From Rehmannia glutinosa (Eukaryota > Streptophyta > Magnoliopsida > Lamiales > Orobanchaceae): a stretch of DNA of 64,000 bases. Position 1 is the stretch's first letter, and every line of letters begins with the position of its first letter. Below the pieces are notes generated by a model. That model made no database searches and was not told the origin of the DNA. It was given only the letters and a program-made list of their open reading frames with translations. The stretch is from assembly GCA_016081115.2 (NCBI GenBank), contig CM071936.1, positions 79,089,262 to 79,153,261 of the forward strand. The letters run 5' to 3'. Shown piece after piece: positions 11,435 through 21,780 of this stretch. Both the position numbers and the translations under genes were made by a program.

Positions 11435-13745
11435 TTAGTTTTTAGGTGCCCATACGTGCCTGGATCCTGATGGGTTAGCACTATAAGGTGATCCAATCAA
11501 CCTATAGCCAAATGGTCTGACTCTAAGAGGTTGCCACCTATCAGTTCCATAATCATAATGAACATTAGCAAATTGTTTAGGAGCTTTAGGTTGATAGATC
11601 GGACTCTTTTGTCTGTATGTCTGCGTGTGAGCTTGTGCATTTGCTTTCTTGGGATAGTAATGAAACTTTTTGTGTATATTGGGCTTTGTGCTTGGGTGCA
11701 TATGTGTGATGATTATAACTTCTTTGCCTTGGGAATGACCTGTTTTGAATCTGAGGTCTTTGCCACTTAAGCTTGTATTCCTTTGGATTTGGCTGATGTC
11801 TTATTTGGTTCCAATCAACTTGGTTGGGATAATTTCTACCATTTCCATCATATGGTTTTCTTGGATGAATCCTCTGGGGCTTTTGGTAGCTCTGTTTAGA
11901 TTTTACAAAGTATTTTTTGTTTGGAGTCTGCTGATGGACTCTTCTGAATATTGTTTCAGCTATCCTCTTAGTATACTCTGTTGGCTTTTTGCTTTTGCCT
12001 TTGTATCCAAGGCCAGCATGGTTGTGATTGTGTTTGTGAGTGGATGTAGGTGCAATATATGGTGCTTTGGATTTTTGGACTGCCTCATTACTTGAGGATC
12101 CCTTTTCCATTACCATTCTTGGAGCTTGGGCATGCACAAAGGAATTAAATCCAATGCTTGTTTTGTCTCCACTTTCCTTTTGAATCATTATAAGTTCATC
12201 CACTGATTTAGATGACTTAGTGAATGATGCGATCACATTTTTTAAATCTTTTTCCCTCTTTTCAGTTGTAGCTAAGTCTGCTTGAATCTTAGTTATCTCA
12301 GCCTTCAGCTTTGTATTCTCAGCAGCTATGTGACTTAGAGTACTCAACTCCTTAGTCAGCTGTGAGTTTTGGCTTTTGAGCTGGTTGTTTTCCTTATTTA
12401 AAAGTGTGTGAGGTTTTTACATACTCAAAATCTTTCATCATTTTGCCTAATGAATCATAAAGATCAGTGGGTTATAATGAAGTGTTTATGTCACTATCAC
12501 TATCATCATAAATAAAATTAGATGAGTTAGAATGTACCTCATCTTCTTGTTCTTTGGCCATGAGGCATATCAAAGCGTCTTCTTCTATGTCTAAGGAGTA
12601 GTTAGCTTCACTGTTGTCTGACTCAGCTGGTTCTTTACACTTGGCTGTGTCAGCAGTCTCAGCAGCCAACATGGCTTTCTTCTTTTCTTGTCTTCTCTCT
12701 CTAAAGACCTTTCTTTCCTCTTCATTTCTGTACTTGTTGACTGGTGGATAGGGACAGTCAATAACAAAATGTCCTGGTTGTCTGCAATTCCAACACTGGT
12801 TTTCAGCTCTCTGGAAGTTTGCTCTCTCAACTCTCTGATACTTAGTCCTTTGGTGATCAGCTCTCTTTGGTGGTCTATCCTCCCTTGCTTCGGAGGGTGT
12901 TGAGTGTCTTCTGGATGATTCACCCTTGTTTCTCTTGTAGTTCTTATCGAAGAACTTGTTGAATCTCTTAACCATAAGGGCAATCTCCTACTGCTCAATT
13001 GTTTCTTTGGATTCAGCTCTCTTGGACTCACCATCCATGAGTGTAGCTGTCTTGAGTACCGTTGTCTGCTCTTGCTCTTTTCTTCTAGCTCAAATTCATA
13101 GGCTTTAAGATCTGAGAACATCTCATGGTTGGATGTTCTTGTAAGATCCATTGAATGTCTTAAAGCCATCACCTTCATTTCCCACTCAGCTGGGAGAGAC
13201 CTTAGAATCTTCATACACATTCCTTCTGTGTATATTCTTTTCCTAGAGCTGAGAGCTCTTTGGTTATCTATGTGAATCTGGCATCCAGCAGATCCAGACT
13301 TTCACCTGCAATCATTTTGAAATTTTCAAATTTTTGAACATCAACACTTTGATCATACCCTTCACAAATTAAAGTTACTTTTTCCTATATTTTTTTGGTC
13401 GTTCTACAAGATTTAACTTTGTTGAACATTGCCTTATCAAGGGTTTTGTACAAAAATGTCATTGGCAACATTGTCCAAGTTATATCTCTTTCTATCCTCA
13501 TTTGTCCACATGCAACGTGACTTTTCCACCATAGTAGGTCTAGTTTCTGCACGTGCATCATCTTCTCCTTCAGCAGGAGTAACCTTTCTTATAGTTGTAT
13601 TGACTTTTAGTATTTGTAGTGGCCCATCCTCAATGACGAACCACATCTCATCAAGTCGGGCTAAAAGATGAGCCTGCATTTGTATTTTTCAATCATCAAA
13701 TTCTTCAACAATAAACATTGGAATGCGAGTTAGATTTACTTCTAT
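11435..13745 (-). pseudogene. copia gag of element E
   Basis: Gag counterpart of 16302-18635 in element A. The expected start codon at 13745 reads ATA instead of ATG, and a tryptophan codon soon after is a stop. Recognisable parts are MCMKILRSLPAEWEMKVMAL (near 13220), the zinc knuckle CWNCRQPGHFVIDC (near 12800), a coiled-coil-like stretch (12347-12180), and a basic Gln/Lys-rich tail ending HVWAPKN at 11435. Several frame changes separate these parts. It would have packaged element RNA into particles. Confidence 0.8.
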
Positions 13746-13855
13746 GATAATAACTTTGCTTTTAAAATAAAAGCTTTAAAAACTGCAAGTTTTGTTCTTT
13801 TGAAAAAAAATGAGATCTAGTTCAAGAACGGTGCGTATGCTCAATGAACCAACCT

Positions 13856-13870
13856 GGCCTCGATACCACT
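13856..13870 (-). other. degenerate primer-binding site of element E
   Basis: The minus strand reads AGTGGTATCGAGGCC next to the LTR edge. Element A has AGTGGTATCAGAGCG at the same place, so E has lost the exact tRNA-Met match. Confidence 0.7.
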
Positions 13871-14603
13871 TTTAGGTCCTAAGGGGTGATAAGTAAAGTT
13901 TAGAAGGGGGGTTGAATATACTTTACAAACTTTTCCTTTTTAGTCCTTTTAGCAATTCAGATTTGACTCAAGTCAGCAAAGTCCTTGGTGGACAGCTAAG
14001 TTGACTTGCACCGCAGAGTTAGCCACTCAACAGACTCGATTGAGCTGTTGATAGTATAACTCAGCTGATTTAGCTAACACTTTAAAATTTTGGTTGACTT
14101 GGTTTTTACAGCGGAAGACTTTCACCCTTAGTTTGAATATGTTTTTCAACACTTGTTTTAGCTATGTTATTATAAGTTGGGGTAGTAAATTAAAAATCAG
14201 CAATAATAAAGATATGCAAGAAAGTAAGTATGCTGAATGTAAAGGACACAAGCAATTTATAGTTGTTCGAGGGTGGGGTAATTCCTCTAATCCACTCTTC
14301 TCCAACCCCTGGAGGAATCACTAGCGTAACCTGACTTGGTCACAAAATGGTTACAGTCCGAGTAAGCTGTGATCACACAGCTAGCTGCTCCTAGGACTCA
14401 GCTTCTTCACAAGACGGCTGCCCTGCTACTTTAGCTCCTTCAAACCTTTGGAATTGTTCACACAGCCCTCCAACAGGTTCAAAGTTCTAGTTCGATCTGG
14501 AACCTTACTACACCTCCTTCAACCTTGAAGAGTAGTCCCCTTGTTCTTGAAACAAGTTTTCTTCTTCAACAAATAAAGTCGTCTTTCCTTCACTGAGTGT
14601 GTT
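13871..14603 (-). repeat. truncated 5' LTR of element E (3' part)
   Basis: Reverse complement aligns with the last ~780 bp of the A 5' LTR (about 15396-16174). The LTR ends CCTAAA next to the PBS, where A has CCTACA. At 14603 the E LTR stops after GAGTGTGTT and the A LTR begins. The E 3' LTR continues past the same point (GAGTGTGTTGGATCG at about 4652), so A inserted here. Confidence 0.8.
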
Positions 14604-16174
14604 TGTTGGGAAATTTATTGTTTAGATTTTGATGAATGCCATGTAAAACTTAGACCAGAAAGTTGGCATCCCATTTTTCTTGTAATTTGTATTGTAATAG
14701 ATAGGGTTGTATGAGCTGAGTCAAGTCAGCTATGCTTGGGAATACAAGAAGTCCACTGAAGACTGGAATGAAGACTCCGCTGAGGAACATCTGAGTATGG
14801 CCAAGAGAAGAAGATCAAGGACTCGACTGAAGGAGTGTCAGCTAAAATACAGCTGTATGAAGAGTCAATCAAGTCAACTCAAGAAGCCAAGTCTCAAGCT
14901 GAAATGACAGATAAGTCATCCATTGATTGGAACCTAACTCAAAGTCACATGAGGAATAAAGGACTGCAGTCAAGTCAAGACGACTGAAAAGAATCCGTTG
15001 CACAGAAGTCAAGGAGTTCACTTAAATAAGTAATACTTCCATGCTGCCATGTCTTAAAGTGCTCAGTCCCAGAAGCGTGCAGAAGAAATAAACCAATGGG
15101 AAGCACTGCACCTCGTGTCAGATTCTGAAAAGTTGAATATTCATTTAATACGAGGAAATGTCAACATCAAGGACTGCAACAAGACAAGCCAACGAACACA
15201 AGTGATTTTTAAAAATCAGCCTATCTCTTCAACGGGCAGATTTTTGAAAATTCACTATAAAAGGCTGAGGAATCACTTTGAGAAAGGGTTACCTTGATTA
15301 CCTTGCATACCTGAGATAACAAGCATTACTCATACTGTAACCAGCAAAATATTCTCAAAGTTATTCAAGCAAAATCCTCAAGCCTAAATCTCGAAGGAAA
15401 TCGATCCAACACTAAGCTGTGAAGGAAAGACAACTTCAAACTGTTGAAGAGGAAACTTTTGAAGAATCAAAAGGGGTCTACTTTCCTAGGAGGATTGTAG
15501 ATATGTTCAAGGCCGAACCAATCTTAAGTTATTGGAGGGCTTCGTGATCAAATCCAAGAAGCTTGAGAAAGTGAGCTGAAGTAGCAAGGTAGCCGCCCTG
15601 TGAAGTAGCTGAGTCGGACGAAAAGCCAGCTGTGTGACCAAGGCATCTCGATCGAGTCCCAAAGGATCAAGTCGGTTTGTGATGATCAAGACTTGTATCC
15701 GGGTGATAACCACTTTGTACTCGATCATTACTTAGTGGATTCCTCGGGAGTTGGAGAAGAGAGGAGTATAAGAATTACCCCATCTTCGAACCTCTATAAA
15801 AATTATTGTGTCATTTACATTTCAGCATTTTATTTCTGCATATCATTTCATATCTGCTGATAATTTGCTATCCAACTGATAATTAACTAAGTGCTAAAAC
15901 CAAGTGATTAAAACAAATTAAAAGGTGTTAAGTCTTCCGCTGAAAATATCATCACAGCCAAGTTAAGGTTTAGACTAAACAGCTGAGTTATTCTATCAAT
16001 GACTCAATCGAGTGCGTTGAGTGGCTAACTTCTTTGGTTAAATAACTTAGCCGTCGTCAAGGACTTAGCTGTGTATTTAACTCTGTAATATTTTAAAAGG
16101 ACTAAAATCGAAAAGTTGGTAAGGTTTATTCAACCCCCCCCTCTAAACCTTACTCACACTCCTTGGGACCTACA
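14604..16174 (+). repeat. 5' LTR of element A
   Basis: Begins TGTTGGGAAATT and ends TTGGGACCTACA directly before a perfect PBS. The TATA motif TATAAAAG is at 15256-15263. Near the 3' end the run CCCCCCCCTCTAAACC precedes the terminus, as is usual in Sirevirus LTRs. It is about 1.57 kb long. Confidence 0.85.
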
Positions 16175-16188
16175 AGTGGTATCAGAGC
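16175..16188 (+). other. primer-binding site of element A (tRNA-Met type)
   Basis: AGTGGTATCAGAGC directly after the LTR end CTACA; TGGTATCAGAGC is the standard plant copia initiator tRNA-Met site. Confidence 0.9.
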
Positions 16189-16301
16189 GGTTGGTTCAAT
16201 GAGCCATCCGCACTGGTTACTGAACTAGATCTCCAATCTTTCAAAGAAGTTTTTAACACATGCTCTTTCAAAAGCTATTTTTATTCAGCAAAGTTATTAT
16301 C

Positions 16302-18635
16302 ATGGAAGCAAATTTGACACGCATTCCTATGTTCACTATTGAGGAATTTGATGACTGGAAAATTCGTATATAGGCTCATCTATCTGCTTTACATGATGAA
16401 ATATGGATAGTGATAGAGGATGGGCCACTGCAAATACTAAAAGTGAACACAGTTGTATAGAGAGAGCGACCTTGGTGAAGGAGAGGAAGTTCTTCTTTGA
16501 AGCAAGACCACCCTGGTTGAGAAACCAAATTTGAATGGACAAACGAGGATAGAAGAAGATAGAGAACTGGACAATGTGGCCAATGACATACTTTACAAAA
16601 CCTTGGACAAATCAATGTTCAATAAAGTCAAATCTTGTCAAACTGTGAAACAAATCTGGGATAAATTAACTTTAATTTGTGAAGGATCTGAGCAAATTAA
16701 AGAAAACAAATTGTCCATTGCTGTACAAAAATTTGAAAATTTTAAAATGCTTGCAGGTGAAACCTTGGATCAGTTGGATTCTCGATTCACTTAGATCACA
16801 ATCGAATTATCCACACTTGGGAAAGAATATACACAAAAGGAAATGTGTATGAAGATTCTGAGAAGCCTCCCAGCTGAATGGGAAATGAAGGTCATGGCCC
16901 TGAGACATTCAATGAACCTCACAACAACATCCAATCATGAGCTATTCTCAGACCTCAAAGCCTACGCATTTGAGCTGAGAAGAAAAGAACAAGAGGAGAC
17001 AGTTGTACCCAAAACAGCTGCACTTATAGTCAAGGATGGGAAGAGAGCTGAGTTCAAGGAAGCCATAGACCATGAGGAAATTTCCTTGATGGTTAAAAGA
17101 TTTAACAAGTTCTTCAACAAGAACTATAAAAGAAACAAGGGTGAATCCTCCAGGAGACATTCAGCTCCCTCCAAGTCAAAGGAAGATAGGCCACCCAAGA
17201 GAGCTGAGCATCAAAAGGTTGAATATCAGAGAGCTGATAATCCAAGAACGGAAAGAACTGAACAAAGAGCTGAGAACCTGTGTTGGAACTGTAGACAACC
17301 AGGACACTTTGCTATTGACTGTCCATATCCTGTAGTCAATAAATACAGGAATGAAGAAGAAAGAAAAGTCTTCAGAGAAAGAAGGCAAGAAAAGAAAAGA
17401 GCTATGTTGGCTGCTGAGACAGCTAAGTCAAAAGAAACAGCAGACTCAGAGAGTAGTGAGGCTGACTACTCGAGTGATTCTGAAGAAGAAGCAATGATCT
17501 GTCTAATGGCTAAAGAACAAGATCAACCTGACCAAGAAGATGAGGTACACTCTAACTCATCTCACTCAGATTCTAGTGATAGTGATTGTGATACACACAC
17601 TTCATCACCCACTGATCTTTATGATTCATTAGGCAAAATGATGAAAGACTTTGAGCACATTAAATCCTCACACACACTATTATATGAGGAAAACAGTCAG
17701 CTCAAAAGCCAAAACTCACAGCTGACTAAGGAGCTGAGTACTCTAAGTCACATAGCTGATGAGAACAAAGAGCTGAAGACTGAAAACGCAAAACTAATAG
17801 CAGAGATAGCTGCTATAGAAAAGAGGGAAAATAATCTCAAAAATGTGATTGCATCATTTACAAAGGCATCTAAATCATTGGATGACCTTATTATGAGCCA
17901 AAAAGAGTGTGGAGATAAAACGGGCATAGGATTCAATTCCTTTGCACACAGTCAAACTCCCAGAGTGATTTTGGAAAAAAGATCTTCAAGTAACGAAGCA
18001 TCTCAAAAATCCAAGACACCAAATGCTACACCCACATTCACTACAAAGCACCATCACAAACAAACTGGCCTTGGATATAAAGGAAAAGGAAAACAGCCAG
18101 TTGAGTATGCTGAGAGGACAGCTGAGAAGAAATCCAGCAGAGTTCCTCAGCAAACTCCAAATAGGAAGTACTCTGTGAAGAATAAACGGAGCTACCAGAA
18201 ACCCCAGAAGTTTCATCAAAGAAACACATATGATGGGAATGGTAGAAACTACCCAAGCCAAGCTGATTGGAATAATGTGAAATATCAGCAAAGACCTATG
18301 GAATATAAGCCCAAATAGCAAAGGCCTGGAACTCAGCAAAGGTCATTCCAAAGGCAAAAGAGCTATCATCAGCACACATATACACCCGACACTACACTCA
18401 GAAATATCACAACTACCCAAAGAAGGTAATTGCTAAAACACACACACAGGCATACAGATAAAAGAGGCAGTCGTATGAACCTAAAGCCCCCAAGCAATTT
18501 GCCAAAGTGAGCTATGATTATGGCACAGATAGATGGCAACCTCTTAGAGTCAGATCATTTGGCTATAGGTTGGTTGGATCATCTTCAAAGACTAACCCCT
18601 CGGGACCCAAACAAGCATGGGTACCTAAAAACTAA
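16302..18635 (+). pseudogene. copia gag of element A
   Basis: Start ATG at 16302 (MEANLTRIPMF). In-frame stops fall near 16371 and again near 16460-16530 with frame changes. From 16843 to 18318 there is one open frame of 491 codons. It includes KILRSLPAEWEMKVMAL, a basic Arg/Lys segment, the zinc knuckle CWNCRQPGHFAIDC at 17281-17322, an acidic Ser-rich stretch, a Leu/Lys-rich coiled-coil-like segment (about 17640-17870) and a basic Gln-rich tail. A stop at 18316 cuts the tail, which continues to KQAWVPKN and a stop at 18633. The long open part is better kept than its E counterpart. Confidence 0.85.
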
Positions 18636-18769
18636 TTTCCTTGATTGCGGGTTCAAGGAGAAGTGAGTGCCAAGGAACCTGGTAGATGGATAGTGGTTGT
18701 TCAGGACACATATATGAGGAAACAAGAAAAATGTCAAAATTCAAGGAGATTAGGCGCAAAAGTCATATT
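18636..18769 (+). pseudogene. protease start of element A pol, cut by element B
   Basis: Contains the catalytic-site remnant MDSGCSG (copia proteases: DSGCSRHM) near 18687-18710, then frameshifted sequence up to the target site ATATT at 18765-18769 where B begins. The reading resumes at 31339. Confidence 0.75.
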
Positions 18770-18845
18770 TGTTAGATAAATGTTTTTATCAAGATTTTGA
18801 TGATTTTGTTTAAATGGGTTTTATACCAAAACAATGTTTATAAAT

Positions 18846-19076
18846 GTTGTCCAAATACTCTAAATGATTTATAATGTTTTTACCAATTTTTTGGAGTATT
18901 TCTTAGTTTATTATTCGATAAAAATTGGACAACACTTTTAATGATTTTGTGTTAATTGTTTTTTCACCAAAACAATGTTCATAAAAGTTGTCCAAATACT
19001 CCCAATTGATTTAAAATGTTTTTACTAATTTTTTGGAGTATTTCTTGAAGTTTATTTTCAACAAAAATCGGACAAC
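18846..19076. repeat. two tandem foldback units in U3 of the B 5' LTR
   Basis: Each unit starts GTTGTCCAAATACTC and ends GGACAAC, with a GGAGTATTT arm inside. The outer arms (GTTGTCC/GGACAAC) and inner arms (AAATACTC/GAGTATTT) pair. Units are 18846-18933 and 18987-19076. The same paired units recur in the U3 of C, D and the B 3' LTR. Confidence 0.8.
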
Positions 19077-19437
19077 ATTTCAATTTTGAGGTCGACCGTC
19101 GAGCAAGCGCGTCGGCCAATTACTGAAAAAGATGAAAACATGAAGCAGAACGTACTGAACTTGAAAAATGAGGGAGGGCGACCGGTCAAGGGTAGGGTCG
19201 ACCGGTCGCACCCCCCCTGCAACCTGTCCTGGATCGCATTAATTTCTTTTAAACATTCGAAATCTTATACAGGGCAACCGATCACCCTATGTAATTTTGT
19301 GACAGCAAAATTGTGCCGTTTGAAATTCTTATCAGCAAGATTTGCTTTTGATTTTTGTACAATATTTCTACATCTTGTGATCCTCTTTTTGTAGACAAGA
19401 GTGAAGAAGGAGGAGCCTATGTCTATGAAGACTCTCC

Positions 19438-19445
19438 TATAAATA
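19438..19445 (+). promoter_or_regulatory. TATA box of the B 5' LTR
   Basis: TATAAATA followed by GAGGATGATTTGAAG, conserved in the LTRs of C and D. In the C 5' LTR the first base is changed (AATAAATA at 32556-32563). Confidence 0.7.
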
Positions 19446-19685
19446 GAGGATGATTTGAAGACACAAAATACAACACACAAGCATACAATACAACAAGAAA
19501 TCTACAAAATTCTCAAAGCTTTCATTTTTACATTCTTGTTGTAATAGCCTAAGTTATTGCACTTGCACAATCTTGAGGTCTAGGCTTTTTGTTCTTGATT
19601 ACAATTGTACTCAAAGTTTGTATACTTCATTTATTGAGTTGTAATCTTGAATTTTTCTATCATCCAAAACAAGATATCCTTGTTA

Positions 19686-19846
19686 GTGTTCTTGTGGTAA
19701 GAACACACTTGGGTGATCTCAGGTGTTGAAGAGTGTGGTACTCTTCATAGGTGTTGAAGGAAGATTGTGGTAATCTCCTTGGAGGTGTTATAATAAGATT
19801 GTGGTAATCTTCAAAGGTGGTGTTGTAACAATTGTGGTAATTGTTA
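19686..19846 (+). repeat. array of five GTGGT-loop hairpins, B 5' LTR
   Basis: Hairpins at 19686-19706 (GTGTTCTT/AAGAACAC), 19727-19747 (TGAAGAGT/ACTCTTCA), about 19758-19780 (AGATT core, one mismatch), 19795-19811 (AAGATT/AATCTT) and 19826-19846 (TAACAATT/AATTGTTA). All have the five-base loop GTGGT. The stems differ from each other but stay paired. The array lies about 240 bp downstream of the TATA box and ends at AATAAA (19846-19851), so it is probably in the R region of the RNA. Confidence 0.85.
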
Positions 19847-20069
19847 ATAAAATCTTTTTTTCTTTTTGAAATCCACTTCGGATATACCGGGGTGGTAGAG
19901 CATGTAGTCCCTAGGTGGGGTGAAGCTCTATAAATCATCGAGTGTTGTTTAATTTCCGCATTTACATTCTTGTCATTTACTTGTTCATTCGAAAAAGAGG
20001 GCGATTTGCGAAAAATCGGCATAATCTATTCACCCCCGCTCTAGATTATCGTAGCCACTTGGACTAACA

Positions 20070-20084
20070 AGTGGTATCAAAGCC
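20070..20084 (+). other. primer-binding site of element B
   Basis: AGTGGTATCAAAGCC right after the LTR. It differs by one base from the tRNA-Met site (TGGTATCAGAGC), matched exactly in element C. Confidence 0.85.
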
Positions 20085-20126
20085 AAACTCTTTGGCTAGC
20101 TCATTCAGAGTAAAGAGGAAAGATCT

Positions 20127-21780
20127 ATGGCTACGAACGAAAGATACCTCACCACCGGCGCCTCCACCAACAAGCCACCACTATTCGACGCCAACAACTA
20201 CGCATTTTGGAAATACCGTATGGAGTGCTTTCTACAAGGGTGCGGGTTTGATATTTGGAATGTGGTCATTGAAGGAGTTGATCAACCAACCAAGAAATTG
20301 GAGGACGGCACCACGACTCCTAAACCTTTCAAGGAGTTCGATGAAAATGAGAAAAAGGCCTTCTCTCTAAACGGTAAGGCTTTAAATATTTTGCATTGTT
20401 CTCTTACCACCACGAGTATAATCATATAAGAGGCATAAGGTCGGCACATGAATTTTGGGAAAAATTCGAAACCATTTATGAGGGCACAAAGAAAGTGAAG
20501 CAAGCAAGAAAAACAATGCTTGTGAAAGACTTTGAAAATTTCAATATGCATGATGGTGAAAGCATATCAAAAATGGTGGAAAGGCTTGACAACATTGTCA
20601 ATCCTCTTGTGGCTCTTGGAAAGGTCATCTCCGAAGAAGACAAGGTGACCAAGGTCTTGAACGCTCTTCCTGGCTCATGGTCCGAAAAGGTGACGGCTAT
20701 CACGGAAGCACAAAATCTCGAGACACTCAAATTCGATGAGCTCATCGGGAACCTCCTCATCTACGAAGTCTATCTCAAGGAGAGAAAAAATTCCAAACCA
20801 TCCATCAATCAATCGGGTATGCAAAATATTCCTAAAGGTCTTGCATCTTCTTCTAATAATACATACTATGATATTGATGATGAGGAGGAGGAGACGGCTG
20901 CACTCATTCGTAAGTTTGCAAAATTTGTAAATAAAAATAAGGCGAGAAAACCGAGAGACAACTCATGTTTTAAATGCAGAAATTCCGGGCACTTCATAGC
21001 CGAGTGCCCAAAACTCGAGGAAGAGGAACAAAAGAAGAAGAAGTCTTTTAGAAAAGAAGGCTCTAAATGCGGAAGTCAAAACTTGGGATGAGCTACTTGA
21101 AACAACCGACGAAGAAGGAGAATCCAAACATGGTCTTATGGCCATAGACGACGAAAACAACGAGGTACGCTCTAATACTTCATCCTCTTCCTTAGTTGAT
21201 GGATTGCAATGTGATTTTGATGAATTGCAAATTGAATTTCAAAATCTGATTGTCAAATACAAGAATTTGAAAAAGGAACATAAAGAGCTTAAAATTGAAA
21301 AGGAAAAATTATTTACTTCTTATGAATCTCTTGATAAAGCTCATGCTATTACTCTTACTAGAGTTCATACTCTTGAAACCGAAAAAAAATCGCTCACTAA
21401 AAATCTTGAATGTTTGAAAAAGGATGTGCATCGTTTTAACTTAAGTACGGATAAAGTTACAAAAAATTTAGATGCACAAAGAGGTGAGCATTCTAAATTA
21501 GGACTTGGCTATAAACCTTTTCAACCTCTTTCAAAAGAAAAAGACCAAGGTCCGACTTTTGTACGTGCTACTAGCGCCCATAATCTTATTTGTTTTTATT
21601 GTGGTAAAGTTGGTCACTATGTTAGTCATTGTAAATTGAAGAATAATTTTAGCTTTGTTTGGAGACCCAAAGGTCTCAAGGCTAACCCCCATGGACCCCA
21701 AAACTATAGGGTACCTAAAAATAATTCTTTTGTAGGTCATAGGGGCTATAACAACTATGGAGGATTCAAAATGGATCGTG
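20127..21780 (+). pseudogene. copia gag of element B
   Basis: ATG at 20127 (MATNERYLTTG), with the UBN2-type early motif YAFWKYRMECFLQG and LNGKALNILHCSL. A frameshift near 20410 and another near 21080 split it into three frames (20127-20429, 20396-21091, 21138 onward). It has two zinc knuckles: CFKCRNSGHFIAEC near 20965-21005 and CFYCGKVGHYVSHC near 21590-21635, separated by a Lys/Leu-rich coiled-coil-like stretch (21215-21420). Two knuckles around a coiled coil fit the long Gag of Sireviruses. The third frame runs straight into pol. Confidence 0.85.

Larger units (their letters stand above)
3937..14603 (-). mobile_element. Sirevirus-like Ty1/copia element E with a third ORF
   Basis: Minus-strand element in the order truncated 5' LTR (14603-13871), PBS, gag (13745-11435), pol with protease, integrase, RT and RNase H (11434-8273), third ORF (7728-5455) and 3' LTR (about 5160-3937). 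The LTR family is the same as the 5' LTR of element A. An extra ORF between RNase H and the 3' LTR is the arrangement known from part of the Sirevirus lineage. The copy is old: gag has lost its start codon and all genes have frameshifts or stops. Element A sits in its 5' LTR, with a break after GAGTGTGTT at 14603. Confidence 0.85.
18770..20069 (+). repeat. 5' LTR of element B
   Basis: Starts TGTTAGATAAATG and ends TTGGACTAACA before the PBS. It contains two tandem foldback units (18846-19076), ACCGGTCG-type palindromes (19188-19210), TATAAATA at 19438-19445, a five-hairpin array (19686-19846), AATAAA at 19846-19851 and a C-rich stretch near the end. Confidence 0.93.

Noticed and set aside
19660..20022. 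120-codon minus-strand ORF rich in Tyr/His/Asn/Thr
   Set aside because: It is the translation of the hairpin array and lies within an LTR; similar frames appear wherever the array occurs (25160-25399, 39079-39318).
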